A stretch of DNA of 64,000 nucleotides, from positions 62,001 through 126,000 of the forward strand of contig CANQPD010000007.1 in assembly GCA_947625655.1 (NCBI GenBank), in the 5' to 3' direction. The translations under genes and the position numbers were made by a program. The notes below the pieces were generated by a model. The model saw nothing but the letters and a program-made list of their open reading frames with translations, searched no databases and was not told the DNA's origin. Source of the DNA: an uncultured Dysosmobacter sp. (GTDB taxonomy: Bacteria; Bacillota; Clostridia; Oscillospirales; Oscillospiraceae). Below, one piece after another: positions 16,981 through 25,526 of the stretch (positions are counted from its first letter, which is position 1; every line of letters begins with the position of its first letter).

Positions 16981-18195
16981 ATGAAAGAAAAAATCAAGTG
17001 GGTTGCAAACAGCATGCCCCCCAGCGAGGACCGGCAGCTTTCCATCATGTCCCTGAGCAATGTGGCGAAGGCCCGGTTCTTCCACAGCACCTTTCCCCAG
17101 TACTCCATCACCCCCCTGGCCCGGCTGGACGGCATGGCGCAGTACCTGGGGCTGGGCGGCCTGTTTGTCAAGGATGAGTCCCACCGTTTCGGCCTGAACG
17201 CCTTCAAGGTGCTGGGCGGCTCCTTTGCCATGGCCCGGTTCATCGCCAAGATGGTGGACCGGGACGTCAGCGAGATGACCTATCACTATCTGACCAGCGA
17301 GCAGTTCCGCCAGGAGTTCGGCCAGGCCACCTTCTTCACCGCCACCGACGGCAACCACGGCCGGGGCGTGGCCTGGGCCGCCAACAAGCTGGGCCAGAAG
17401 GCCGTGGTCCACATGCCCAAGGGCAGCAGCCAGGCCCGGTACGAGAACATCGCCAGGGAGGGCGCCCAGGTCACCATCGAGGACGTGAACTACGACGACT
17501 GCGTCCGCATGGCCGCCGCCGAGGCCGCCGAGACCTATCATGGCGTCATCGTCCAGGACACCGCCTGGGAGGGCTACGAGGAGATCCCCACCTGGATCAT
17601 GCAGGGCTACGGCACCATGGCCGCCGAGGCCGCCAACCAGCTCCGGGAGGTGGAGGTTAACCGCCCCACCCATGTGTTTGTGCAGGCCGGCGTGGGGAGC
17701 CTGGCCGGCGCGGTGGTGGGCTACTTCACCAACCTGTTCCCCAACGATCCCCCCAAGTTCATCGTGATGGAGGCCCGGGCGGCGGACTGCCTGTACCGGG
17801 GCGCCCTGGCGGGGGACGGCGAGCCCCGCGCCGTGCACGGCGACCTGCAGACCATCATGGCGGGCCTTGCCTGCGGCGAGCCCAACATCCTCTCCTGGGA
17901 CATCCTGCGCAACCACGTGTCCGCCTTCGTCTCCTGCCCCGACTGGGTCAGCGCCCGGGGCATGCGGATGCTGGGCGTGCCGGTGAAGGGCGACCCCACC
18001 GTGATCTCCGGCGAGTCCGGCGCGGTGGGCATGGGCCTCATCGCCGCCCTGATGGAGAATGACGAGTACAAGGACCTGCGGGACTACCTGGGCCTGGACC
18101 GCTTCAGCCAGGTGCTGATGTTCTCCACCGAGGGCAACACCGACCCCATGAAGTTCCGGAAGGTTCTGTGGGACGGCGAGTATCCCACGGTGTAA
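16981..18195 (+). CDS. dpaL: Diaminopropionate ammonia-lyase
   Basis: A 404-residue PLP enzyme of fold type II. It should convert 2,3-diaminopropionate to pyruvate and two ammonia. The PLP lysine lies in GLNAFKVLGG near residue 77, TATDGNHGRGVAW near 120 binds the cofactor phosphate side, and GVGSLAGAVVG near 238 forms the phosphate loop. Length equals E. coli YgeX (398). In E. coli ygeX sits beside the purine-catabolic xdh cluster; here xdh genes are 13 kb away. Own promoter and terminator. Confidence 0.93.
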   Translation: MKEKIKWVANSMPPSEDRQLSIMSLSNVAKARFFHSTFPQYSITPLARLDGMAQYLGLGGLFVKDESHRFGLNAFKVLGGSFAMARFIAKMVDRDVSEMTYHYLTSEQFRQEFGQATFFTATDGNHGRGVAWAANKLGQKAVVHMPKGSSQARYENIAREGAQVTIEDVNYDDCVRMAAAEAAETYHGVIVQDTAWEGYEEIPTWIMQGYGTMAAEAANQLREVEVNRPTHVFVQAGVGSLAGAVVGYFTNLFPNDPPKFIVMEARAADCLYRGALAGDGEPRAVHGDLQTIMAGLACGEPNILSWDILRNHVSAFVSCPDWVSARGMRMLGVPVKGDPTVISGESGAVGMGLIAALMENDEYKDLRDYLGLDRFSQVLMFSTEGNTDPMKFRKVLWDGEYPTV

Positions 18196-18205
18196 GCGCA
18201 AAAAG

Positions 18206-18238
18206 ACAGCAGCGGCGCCAGCCGCTGCTGTTTTTTTT
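18206..18238 (+). terminator. Terminator of dpaL
   Basis: An 11-base stem with a 4-base loop (18206-18231) followed by eight T residues, 10 bases after the stop codon. Confidence 0.92.
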
Positions 18239-18279
18239 GCGCAGAGTGGAGAGGGAAGATTGAAGAGTGAAGACACCGT

Positions 18280-19377
18280 TTACGCGGGGAGGGGGGAGAG
18301 GGCAAAGGTCTCCAGATCCAGCAGCCATCCGTCCAGCTCGATGGCGTCAACGGCGGCGGGGTCTATGACCTGATGGAAGGGCCCGCAGTCCAGGGTGCCG
18401 CTTTCGGCAATGCCGCTGTCATCCAGCCTGAGCATCAGGGAGCTTTTGCTCTGGCTGAATGGAAGGACGTCTTCCCCGGCGCGCAGGCTGTCAATGGTGA
18501 GAAAGATCCAGCGGGACGAAAGCTCGGCTTCTGTCACCGGCTCCGCCAGATGGAAGTCGAGCTTCACCCGCAGGGGCGTCAGCGTGACCCTGGTGATCTG
18601 GTAGGCAAGGCCGTCCTCCTGCTGCAGGAGGGCACTGCCCTCATAGACGGTCTCAGACGTCCGGCGCTCCACGGTGAAGGAGAAGTCAAAGGGCCCCTGG
18701 ATGACAAAGCCCCGGAATTTCAGGTTTTCCAGGTGGAGATCCAGGTCAAGGGAGCCGCGGGCGGTGGAGAAGAAAGTCTGGATCTGCAGAACGTGGGTTT
18801 GGGTCCGGCGATTGAAAATGTAACGGAGCGATGAATCGTTCAGACCGCTGTTGGCCGCCCAATAGTCGTCCAGTATGGCGTCCAGCTCCGTCTCGCCGGC
18901 GTCGGGCCAGGTTTCCCGCAGGGATTCGATCATCTGTTCCCGGGAGGCCCGGAGCCAGGAATCCTCTGTCTCCATATCGGTCCAGTGGCCGGTGGGGAGC
19001 TTTTCGCTGTCCAGGGTCAGGGAGAGCAGCAGGTTTTCCCCGTCCCAGACGGCGCCGTTCAGCGTGACAGTGGCGCCGTCCACCGTCTGGCTCTGGCCGA
19101 TGACCGTACCCATGCTGGCCAGCAGGTCCTCGGAGTTCTCCGGGGAGCCGGGATTCTCCGCCTTGTTCCAGAACCAGTCGGAGAACCGGCCGGTGACGGC
19201 GGCGTAACCGCAGGCGGTGAGCACCAGCGCGGCGGCAAGGAGGGCGGCGGCCCAGCGGCGTTTTTTCCGCCGGGGCAGAGCGGCCCGGACGCGCTTTTCG
19301 ACGCGGGCCGCCGCCGTTTCATCCAAAGGCGGAACGCCGGTCTCCAAGTCGTTGACCAGGGCATACCACTCGTTCAT
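18280..19377 (-). CDS. DUF4179-type membrane anti-sigma factor
   Basis: A 365-residue protein. The first ~40 residues are cytoplasmic and would bind the sigma factor. One membrane segment (AAALLAAALVLTACGYAAV, near residue 45) is followed by a large extracytoplasmic domain with the DUF4179 pattern (VDGATVTLNGAVWDGENLLLSLTL). It overlaps the sigma gene by 4 bases (ATGA), so the two are translationally coupled. The signal sensed is unknown. The gene ends in a GC-rich stretch without a good terminator. Confidence 0.84.
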   Translation of the reverse strand: MNEWYALVNDLETGVPPLDETAAARVEKRVRAALPRRKKRRWAAALLAAALVLTACGYAAVTGRFSDWFWNKAENPGSPENSEDLLASMGTVIGQSQTVDGATVTLNGAVWDGENLLLSLTLDSEKLPTGHWTDMETEDSWLRASREQMIESLRETWPDAGETELDAILDDYWAANSGLNDSSLRYIFNRRTQTHVLQIQTFFSTARGSLDLDLHLENLKFRGFVIQGPFDFSFTVERRTSETVYEGSALLQQEDGLAYQITRVTLTPLRVKLDFHLAEPVTEAELSSRWIFLTIDSLRAGEDVLPFSQSKSSLMLRLDDSGIAESGTLDCGPFHQVIDPAAVDAIELDGWLLDLETFALSPLPA

Positions 19378-19886
19378 CGGGGCACCTCCTCTTGCAGTAA
19401 TTTCCGGATCCGGTGAAGCCGGGAACGGACGGCGGCTTCCGTCAGGCCATAGCGCTGGCCGATCTCCGCTGCTGTTTCCAGCAGCAGATAGTGGCGCAGG
19501 AAGATCTCGCCGTCCGGCGGGGACAGGGTGCGGATGTAGTCCGCCAGGACGCCGCCCAGCACCTCCTGTTCCAAAAACGCGGTGTCCTCCCCGTCGCCGT
19601 CGAACAGGGGCACCTCCGCCCGGCGGCGCAGGGCCCGCCAGCGGTCGATGGCCAGGTTCCGGGCGGTGGTGATGACGAAGCCCCGGAGGGTGGCGGCGTC
19701 CAGCGTTCCGGCGGAGCGCCAGAGGGTGATGAGGACGTCGGCGGCCACCTCCTCCACGTCCTGGGGCCGCCCTGGCAGGATGCGGCCCGCGATGGCGGCG
19801 GCCAGGGGGGCGTAGCGGGCGGTCAGCTCCGGCAGGGCGCTGTCCGGGGCGCTTTGCAGCTGGGCCAGCAGGGCTTGGTCGGTCAT
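19374..19886 (-). CDS. ECF-type RNA polymerase sigma factor
   Basis: A 170-residue sigma-70 family protein. Region 2 spans about residues 20-90 (ILPGRPQDVEEVAADVLITLW, with GFVITTARNLAIDRWR for the -10 contact helix). Region 4 spans about 115-165 (GEIFLRHYLLLETAAEIGQRYGLTEAAVRSRLHRIRKLL, an HTH). There is no region 3, as expected for ECF factors. It is co-transcribed with the DUF4179 anti-sigma factor. No clear ECF-type promoter of its own was recognised upstream. Confidence 0.9.
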   Translation of the reverse strand: MTDQALLAQLQSAPDSALPELTARYAPLAAAIAGRILPGRPQDVEEVAADVLITLWRSAGTLDAATLRGFVITTARNLAIDRWRALRRRAEVPLFDGDGEDTAFLEQEVLGGVLADYIRTLSPPDGEIFLRHYLLLETAAEIGQRYGLTEAAVRSRLHRIRKLLQEEVPR

Positions 19887-19988
19887 CCGGTCACCTCCTT
19901 TTTGGGCTTTATAAGGAATACGATGGAACGGGGCGGAACGGTGCGGGGATTTTGAAATTTTTTTGAGGAGGGGCCGCCCCTGAGAGAG

Positions 19989-20022
19989 AAAAACCGTCCG
20001 GCAGACGTGCCGGACGGTTTTT
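19989..20022 (-). terminator. Intrinsic terminator
   Basis: A stem with A/T tracts at its base, loop around AGAC, immediately downstream of the 20028-20531 gene on the minus strand. It also insulates the sigma operon from it. Confidence 0.85.
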
Positions 20023-20027
20023 CTGTT

Positions 20028-20531
20028 TTACACCCAGCCCATGGCGGTGAGGAAGTCCGTCAGGGCCTCCTGGGGCGTTTGGGCGCTGTCCTCCTCCACG
20101 GCGGAGAGGTAAAGTGAGCGGCCATCCTTCCCCAGGGAGATGACCAGAGCGGAATAGCTGTCCCGGTAAGCGAAATCGACGTTTTCATAGCCGTTCCAGC
20201 TGTAATTATAAGCGCCGAAGCTGCACCAGCCGTAGGTCCAGCCGCCCAGGGTCTCACTGATGCGCATGCCCAGGTCGCTGTCGTTTTGGAAGGTCTCGGC
20301 CTCGATGACGATGCGGCCGTCCAGATCGAATTTAGCCCGTCCCAGGGTATAGACGCGCTTGCCGGAGAGCTCCACCGTGACGGCCTCGATCTGTTCGCCG
20401 GTGTCCGGGTCGTAGATGCCGCCGGTATAGCTGTGCGCGCCGATGTCCACGGGGATGGACACCATGGGCAGGGCCACTGCCAGGAAAGCCACGAAGATCA
20501 CCAGAAGAAACAGATTTTGGCGGTCTTTCAT
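20028..20531 (-). CDS. Membrane-anchored hypothetical protein
   Basis: A 167-residue protein not recognised as a named family. It has one N-terminal hydrophobic segment (FLLVIFVAFLAVALPMVSI) followed by an extracytoplasmic domain rich in Tyr, Trp and acidic residues (SETLGGWTYGWCSFGAYNYSWNGY). The ATG has GGAGGCCCTT upstream. It sits 24 bases downstream of the malic enzyme gene on the same strand and may be co-transcribed with it; it has its own terminator. Confidence 0.7.
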   Translation of the reverse strand: MKDRQNLFLLVIFVAFLAVALPMVSIPVDIGAHSYTGGIYDPDTGEQIEAVTVELSGKRVYTLGRAKFDLDGRIVIEAETFQNDSDLGMRISETLGGWTYGWCSFGAYNYSWNGYENVDFAYRDSYSALVISLGKDGRSLYLSAVEEDSAQTPQEALTDFLTAMGWV

Positions 20532-20555
20532 AAGGGCCTCCTCTCCGGGACCGGC

Positions 20556-21728
20556 TCAGATCCGCGCCACGCCGGAGCTGCGGGCTGCCTGCTCCACGGC
20601 GGCGGCCACGGCGTCCTTCACCCGGGGGTCGAAGGCGGCGGGGATGATGTAGTCGGCGGACAGCTCCTCGTCGGAGATCAATCCCGCCAGGGCGTGGGCG
20701 GCGGCGATCTTCATTTCGTCGTTGATGTCGCTGGCCCGGGCGTCCAGCGCGCCCCGGAAGATGCCGGGGAAGGCCAGGACATTGTTGATCTGGTTGGGGT
20801 AGTCGCTGCGGCCGGTGGAGACCACCGCCGCGCCGCCGGCCTTGGCGTCGTCGGGGAAGATCTCCGGCGTGGGGTTGGCGCAGGCGAAGACGATGGCGTC
20901 CCGGTTCATGGTTCTGACCATCTCCGTGGTGACGGAGCCAGGGGCGGAGACGCCGATGAACACATCCGCGCCAACCAGCGCGTCGGCCAGGGAGCCGGCC
21001 TTCTTCTCCAGATTGGTGACCTGGGCCATCTCCTCCTTGATCCAGTTCAGGCCGTCCCGGCCGGCGTAGATGGCGCCCCTGCGGTCACAGAGGGTGATGT
21101 GCTTGGCTCCGGCGGAGAGCAGGAGCTTGGTGATGGAGATGGCGGCGGCGCCGGCGCCGTTGATGACGATGCGGACCTCCTCCAGCTTTTTGTTCACCAC
21201 CTTCAGGGCGTTGGTCAGACCCGCCAGGGTGATGACGGCGGTGCCGTGCTGGTCGTCGTGGAAGATGGGGATGTCGCAGCGCTCCTTCAGCTTCCGCTCG
21301 ATCTCAAAGCAGCGGGGGGCGGCGATGTCCTCCAGATTCACGCCGCCAAAGCTGCCCGCCAGCAGGGCCACGGTGTTGACGATGTCATCCACATCGTGGC
21401 TTCTGACGCACAGGGGGATGGCGTCCACGCCGCCGAAGGCCTTGAAGAGGACGCACTTGCCCTCCATCACCGGCATGCCGGCCTCGGGGCCGATGTCGCC
21501 CAGGCCCAGGACGGCGGTGCCGTCGGTGACCACCGCCACGGTGTTCCAGCGGCGGGTCAGCTCGTAGCTCTTGTTGATATCCTTCTGGATCTCCAGACAG
21601 GGCTGGGCCACGCCGGGGGTGTAGGCCAGGGACAGGGCTTCCTTGCTGTCCACCGCCGCCCGGGGGGTCACCTCCAGCTTGCCCTTCCATTCGTAGTGCA
21701 GGCGCAGGGATTCCTTTGCGTAATCCAT
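20556..21728 (-). CDS. NAD(P)-dependent malic enzyme
   Basis: A 390-residue oxidative decarboxylase of the short bacterial type, making pyruvate, CO2 and NAD(P)H from malate. The N-terminal domain has LAYTPGVAQPC near residue 36 and VTDGTAVLGLGDIGPEAGMPVMEGK near 67. FHDDQHGTA near 135 holds metal ligands, and INGAGAAAIS near 187 is the Rossmann nucleotide loop. It lacks the phosphotransacetylase-like C-terminal half of MaeB. Cofactor preference cannot be read reliably. Confidence 0.94.
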   Translation of the reverse strand: MDYAKESLRLHYEWKGKLEVTPRAAVDSKEALSLAYTPGVAQPCLEIQKDINKSYELTRRWNTVAVVTDGTAVLGLGDIGPEAGMPVMEGKCVLFKAFGGVDAIPLCVRSHDVDDIVNTVALLAGSFGGVNLEDIAAPRCFEIERKLKERCDIPIFHDDQHGTAVITLAGLTNALKVVNKKLEEVRIVINGAGAAAISITKLLLSAGAKHITLCDRRGAIYAGRDGLNWIKEEMAQVTNLEKKAGSLADALVGADVFIGVSAPGSVTTEMVRTMNRDAIVFACANPTPEIFPDDAKAGGAAVVSTGRSDYPNQINNVLAFPGIFRGALDARASDINDEMKIAAAHALAGLISDEELSADYIIPAAFDPRVKDAVAAAVEQAARSSGVARI

Positions 21729-21812
21729 GATGCGATGCTCCTCTCATCTGTTGAAAAGTCGTACCCATTTTACGGGAAAACAGGGAAGATGTCAATTCCC
21801 GTCAGGAAATAC

Positions 21813-21841
21813 TTGAAATCCCAGTTTTCCTATGGCAGAAT
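21813..21841 (+). promoter_or_regulatory. Sigma-A promoter of the Rrf2 regulator
   Basis: TTGAAA at 21813-21818 and CAGAAT at 21836-21841 with a 17-base spacer; the start codon is 24 bases on. Rrf2 regulators often autoregulate, but no clear palindrome is visible. Confidence 0.55.
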
Positions 21842-21865
21842 GGGGATTGAAAGGGGAGGATGGAT

Positions 21866-22312
21866 ATGAAGATCTCCACCAAGGGGCGCTACGCCCTGCG
21901 GCTGATGACGGACATTGCCGACCATGACGGCGAGGGCAATGTGGCGCTGAAGGATGTGGCGGCCCGGCAGGGGATATCCGTGAAGTATCTGGAGCAGATC
22001 GCCGGGACGCTGGCCAAGGCGGGGCTGCTGCGCAGCGGGCGGGGCGCCCAGGGGGGCTATCGCCTGGCCCGGGAGCCGGAGCAGTACACCGTGGGGGACA
22101 TCCTGCGGCTGACGGAGGGGAATCTGGCCCCGGTGGCCTGCCTGGAGGGGGAGGAGAACCGCTGCCAGCGCTGCGGCGAGTGCCCCACGCTGGATTTTTG
22201 GGCGGGGCTTTATGCCGCGGTGAACGCGTATATCGACCGCTATACCCTGGCGGATCTTCTGGCGGAGCAGCGGCGGAAGCGGGGACAGCCATCAGGAAAA
22301 AGCGATCAGTAA
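21866..22312 (+). CDS. Rrf2 family transcriptional regulator (IscR/CymR type)
   Basis: A 148-residue winged-helix regulator. MKISTKGRYALRLMTDIA is the family N-terminus, followed by the recognition region VAARQGISVKYLEQIAGTL and the wing GAQGGYRLAR. Three Cys in ENRCQRCGEC plus one in PVACLEG lie where IscR and NsrR bind an Fe-S cluster, so iron-sulfur or cysteine sensing is possible. The ATG at 21866 is preferred over one at 21860, because GGAGG at 21855-21859 abuts the latter and leaves a normal 6-base gap to 21866. No cysteine or isc genes are adjacent; targets are unknown. Confidence 0.9.
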   Translation: MKISTKGRYALRLMTDIADHDGEGNVALKDVAARQGISVKYLEQIAGTLAKAGLLRSGRGAQGGYRLAREPEQYTVGDILRLTEGNLAPVACLEGEENRCQRCGECPTLDFWAGLYAAVNAYIDRYTLADLLAEQRRKRGQPSGKSDQ

Positions 22313-22316
22313 AAGC

Positions 22317-22342
22317 GGAGGGCCGGCATCTGCCGGCCCTCC
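22317..22342 (-). terminator. Terminator of the truncated SASP gene
   Basis: An 11-base stem (22317-22342) with a T-rich run following on the minus strand. It lies 20 bases past the SASP stop codon and also separates it from the convergent Rrf2 gene. Confidence 0.75.
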
Positions 22343-22361
22343 TGCCCGTTCCAGCGGGAAG

Positions 22362-22478
22362 TTACAGGGACTTCTCGTAGGACTCGATCATCTTCTTGAC
22401 CATCTGGCCGCCGACGGAGCCGGCCTCACGGCTGGTCAGGTCGCCGTTGTAGCCTTCCTTCAGGTTGACGCCGACCTC
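22362..22478 (-). pseudogene. Truncated alpha/beta-type small acid-soluble spore protein (SASP)
   Basis: The minus strand encodes the C-terminal 38 residues of an alpha/beta SASP: GVNLKEGYNGDLTSREAG, then SVGGQMVKKMIESYEKSL and a TAA. These match the DNA-binding second half of the family, including the SxxxGSVGG motif near the GPR protease-family fold region. The N-terminal half (normally about 30-50 residues with the GPR cleavage site) is absent: the similarity stops abruptly at about 22479 where unrelated, less GC-rich DNA begins. The missing half is not seen at the other end of the inserted element. Confidence 0.85.
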
Positions 22479-22625
22479 CCTTGATGTTCCCGCCGCATCT
22501 TAAACTCGCTTTTTGCGGTAAGAATCAGGCGTCCGAGGCACGCCGGCCTGCGTATGGGGATCTTCTGCATCAATGGGGGTCAAAAAATGCGGGAATAAGG
22601 GCGCGCGGCTTTCAATCCCAACAAG

Positions 22626-24296
22626 TCAGGGCGCTGACCGCGCCGGCAGATCACGAACCGAAACATCATCGATCTCACCGATAAACCTGTAAAAGATGCG
22701 GATGCTCTGCTGAAACGGCTGATTCCGATGCGTGGCTTTTACGGTGCCGCCGGGCAGCTCTTTCGGACCGACCTCGATCCTTTTCACAAAGGTGACCAGC
22801 GTATCTCTGTCCAATTCTTCCATATGGGTGTATCTGCATGCCAGATCAAAAAAGGCCTGATAGCTTTGCCGCGCTTCGCTTACGGGATCCGTTCCGCTGA
22901 GACACGCAGCGGCCTTTTCCAACCCAACGGATTCCCTCTGCAGCTCAGACAGCATCCGCTCCAACCGCTCATCATCGATCCTGCCCTCGGCATTGTCTGT
23001 ATAGAGCTTTGTGATGATCTTGTCTATCGTGGTCAAACGCGTCCGTGCTTTTTGAAGCTGGATTTGCCGTGTCTTGATCAGGCTGTCATCGCCGGCTCTG
23101 CGCATCGCCTCGCGGACTACCGCCTCTTTTTCTTCAGGGCTGAGATCCAGCAGGGCATTCAGGTCCTGGCGGACCACTTCGACAATATCGCTGTATTTGA
23201 TCCTGACACCGGTACAGGGATCGGCGATATCCCGGCGCTGCCGGCTGCAGCTTAGATACCAGTATTTTTCCCGTTCACCCTTATAGACTGTGCCGCAGGA
23301 GCAGAGCGCGTGACCGCACTTGGCGCAAAAGGCGATTCCGGAAAAAATGCTGCGGCGCACATGGTCGTACTGCCGGTAATCGAAAGAACCCCGCCCCAGA
23401 TTGAACTGCGCCAGGTCAAAGACTTTCCGCGCAATCAGCGGCTCATGGGTGCCTTCCGTGACAGCCCACTGGTCCCTGGGGACCGGCAGCTTCTTCTTCG
23501 ATTTGACACTGGCCTTCCTGGTCTTGCCGAGAAGCGTGTGCCCGAGGTAAACCGGGTTTTTCAGGATCCGTTTTACCGTCGTATAGTTCCACAAATCCGA
23601 GGCTCGGGCGGCTCCGCTTTCCGAAAAATTGCCTTGACAGAGCACTTTGTACTTCAGAGGCGGGATCACGCCGTCATCATTCAGGTCAAGCGCGATCTTT
23701 CTGCTGGAATCTCCTCTCGCGGCTGCCTGAAAAATCCTCTGAACGACAGGCGCGGCTGCCTCATCAGGCACAAGGCGGTTCTTATTGCGGGGGTCCTTTA
23801 CATAGCCATATGGAGCGCAGGCACAGTACAGCCCTTTTTCCCGCTTGGCCTTCAGGACCTCTTTGACCTTTCTCGAGCCATCCCGGAGATAGACCTCGTT
23901 CATGGCAAACTGGAAGGGGGCCATGATATTCTCCCGCTCGGTGTCGAAGTTATCCGCCACCGTCAGATACCGGATTCCCCGTTCTGGGAAATACTGCTCA
24001 GCGTAGTAGCTGGCCTCCCGCATATCTCTCCCGAGCCGCGAAAGGTCCTTTGTAATGACGATATTTGCCTGCTCCTGCTCCAGCAGGGCGATCATCTCTT
24101 GGAATGCCGGGCGATCGAAGTTTCCCCCGGACCATCCGTCATCAACAAATACCCGTGCCAGGAAAATTTCATTCCGGTCACAGTAGTCCTGAATGATCAT
24201 CCGCTGATTCTTGATGCTGGAGGACTCGCCCACGGCGGCCTCTTCGTTGGAAAGCCGCAGGTAGGCAAACGCGATTCTGCGAATGTCGGTTCTCAC
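22626..24296 (-). CDS. Large serine recombinase (TnpX-like)
   Basis: A 556-residue site-specific recombinase. The resolvase catalytic domain has the nucleophile Ser in AYLRLSNEE (near residue 16), and the Arg residues of KDLSRLGRDMRE near 85. The recombinase domain follows (PYGYVKDPRNKN, near 165), then a zinc ribbon (CAKCGHALCSCG near 335), a coiled-coil segment (about 430-480) and a C-terminal DUF4368-like tail. This matches transposon recombinases of the Tn4451/Tn916-successor families in Clostridia. All key catalytic residues appear intact. Confidence 0.93.
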   Translation of the reverse strand: MRTDIRRIAFAYLRLSNEEAAVGESSSIKNQRMIIQDYCDRNEIFLARVFVDDGWSGGNFDRPAFQEMIALLEQEQANIVITKDLSRLGRDMREASYYAEQYFPERGIRYLTVADNFDTERENIMAPFQFAMNEVYLRDGSRKVKEVLKAKREKGLYCACAPYGYVKDPRNKNRLVPDEAAAPVVQRIFQAAARGDSSRKIALDLNDDGVIPPLKYKVLCQGNFSESGAARASDLWNYTTVKRILKNPVYLGHTLLGKTRKASVKSKKKLPVPRDQWAVTEGTHEPLIARKVFDLAQFNLGRGSFDYRQYDHVRRSIFSGIAFCAKCGHALCSCGTVYKGEREKYWYLSCSRQRRDIADPCTGVRIKYSDIVEVVRQDLNALLDLSPEEKEAVVREAMRRAGDDSLIKTRQIQLQKARTRLTTIDKIITKLYTDNAEGRIDDERLERMLSELQRESVGLEKAAACLSGTDPVSEARQSYQAFFDLACRYTHMEELDRDTLVTFVKRIEVGPKELPGGTVKATHRNQPFQQSIRIFYRFIGEIDDVSVRDLPARSAP

Positions 24297-24332
24297 ATCA
24301 ACCTCCTTCGACGAACCGACCCACTGCGGGTA

Positions 24333-24482
24333 TTATACGGCATCGCCTGTGCTTTCGTCAAAGGCAGACTTTTCTTTTTTACCCTGAAGCAGCCGGTCTA
24401 CGATCAGATCCGATACAGACCGGTCACCTGAAAAGGAACGGTGGACCGTATAGGTCGCATCGCCCAGTTTGATCTCGTTCAT
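24333..24482 (-). CDS. TnpW-like small transposon protein
   Basis: A 49-residue ORF beginning MNEIKLGDATYTVHRSFSG and ending FDESTGDAV. Its short form, the (I)xxGxxxYxVxxxFS opening and the location just upstream of a large serine recombinase match the TnpW family of small proteins in clostridial transposons, whose role is unknown. GGAGGTGA lies about 10 bases before the ATG. It ends 37 bases before the recombinase start, so the two are probably co-transcribed. Confidence 0.68.
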   Translation of the reverse strand: MNEIKLGDATYTVHRSFSGDRSVSDLIVDRLLQGKKEKSAFDESTGDAV

Positions 24483-24562
24483 TTGCGTTGTTCACCTCCG
24501 CCGTTATTTTGCGCTGATTCAGGGGCCGTCATGCACGCCGCCCGCCGGCAGGAGCCCCGGGC

Positions 24563-25384
24563 TCAGGGCGTCTTTGGCAGCTCCTCCAGGGAGGCGAAGG
24601 AATACCCCATCTCCTCCCACTTCGTCAAAAGGTCGTCCAGGATCTCGGCGTTGGTTTTGGAGGTGGAGTGGAGCAGGACAATGGCGCCGTTGTGGATGCG
24701 GGGCAGCAGCTTGGCATAGGCCTGCTCCGCCGTGGGCTGGTCGTCCGCGTACCAGTCCACATAGGCAAGGCTCCAGAAGACGGTCTTGTAGCCCAGGGCC
24801 TGGGCCTGCTTCAGATTCTCCTCGCTGTACTTTCCCTGGGGCGGGCGGTAAAACATGGGCAGGGCCTGCCCGGTGGTCTCCTGATACAGCGCCGCCAGGC
24901 TGTCCAGCTCCTTTTGGAAGGCTGCCTGGTCACGGATGGCGGACATGTCCGGATGATGATAGGTGTGATTGCCCACGATATGGCCCTCCGCCGCCATGCG
25001 GCGGATGATGTCCGGGGCCGTTTCGATCATATTGCCCACCACAAAAAAGGCCGCCGGGGCGTTGTGCTTTTTCAGCGCGTCTAAAATCTGCTCGGTGTAC
25101 CCGTTCTCATAGCCGCAGTCAAAGGTCAGATAGATGACCTTTTTCCCTGTGTCGCCCAGGTAGTAGGCGTCATACCGGGCCAGATCGGCCGCGGTGGCGT
25201 TGCCCACGGGGGATTCCCCCTCGGTGGGGAAGGACAGGCCCCAGTTGCCGGCGGAGGCGGGAATGGCGGCGGAGGCGGAAACGGGCCGGCCCTGCCGGGC
25301 CAGTCCCTGTAAATAGAGCATCCCGGCCAGGAACAGGCAGGGGAGGAACAGCGCCAGGGCGCGGCGGATGGGACGGTAAGACAT
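24563..25384 (-). CDS. pdaA: Polysaccharide deacetylase, PdaA type (spore cortex)
   Basis: A 273-residue exported protein with an N-terminal hydrophobic anchor (LALFLPCLFLAGMLYL). The NodB-type deacetylase domain has TFDCGYENGYT near residue 102 (catalytic Asp and metal Asp), HTYHHPD near 150 (metal His pair) and YRPPQGKYSE near 193. The Cys-containing TFDCGYENGYT version marks PdaA, the delta-lactam-biosynthetic de-N-acetylase that modifies spore cortex muramic acid so germination enzymes can act. Start at 25384 follows AGGAGG by 6 bases. A SleB-type cortex hydrolase is also in this window. Confidence 0.9.
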   Translation of the reverse strand: MSYRPIRRALALFLPCLFLAGMLYLQGLARQGRPVSASAAIPASAGNWGLSFPTEGESPVGNATAADLARYDAYYLGDTGKKVIYLTFDCGYENGYTEQILDALKKHNAPAAFFVVGNMIETAPDIIRRMAAEGHIVGNHTYHHPDMSAIRDQAAFQKELDSLAALYQETTGQALPMFYRPPQGKYSEENLKQAQALGYKTVFWSLAYVDWYADDQPTAEQAYAKLLPRIHNGAIVLLHSTSKTNAEILDDLLTKWEEMGYSFASLEELPKTP

Positions 25385-25448
25385 AGAGGACCTCCTGTTA
25401 ACAGTGTTGCCTGTAGTTTTGCCCGCGGTCAGGGGAACTATGCGGAGA

Positions 25449-25477
25449 TTGAAAAAAACGGCGAAAGCTGGTATGAT
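25449..25477 (+). promoter_or_regulatory. Sigma-A promoter of the 25527-27326 operon
   Basis: TTGAAA at 25449-25454 and TATGAT at 25472-25477 with a 17-base spacer, 49 bases before the first start codon. Confidence 0.78.
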
Positions 25478-25526
25478 AGAAGACCGGAAACAACAGGGCG
25501 CGCTGCGCCGGAAGGAGGATGAGACC

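Larger units (their letters stand above)
22479..24540 (-). mobile_element. Serine-recombinase mobile element inserted in the SASP gene
   Basis: Roughly 2 kb carrying a large serine recombinase and a TnpW-like small gene, with lower GC than the flanks. The left edge is placed at the point where the SASP coding similarity ends; the right edge is approximate, between the TnpW-like gene (24482) and the pdaA stop codon (24563). 22482-22625 is gene-free and holds nothing recognised. No cargo genes are present, so it is either a minimal element or a remnant of a larger one. Confidence 0.7.

Noticed and set aside
19887..19980. ECF-type promoter before the 19374-19886 sigma gene
   Set aside because: GGAAC-like words are present only on the opposite strand; no pair with a CGTC-type -10 in the right orientation.
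22590..22625. GTTGGGATTGAAAG-like word (minus strand) reminiscent of a CRISPR repeat end
   Set aside because: Occurs once, with no spacer array and no cas genes.
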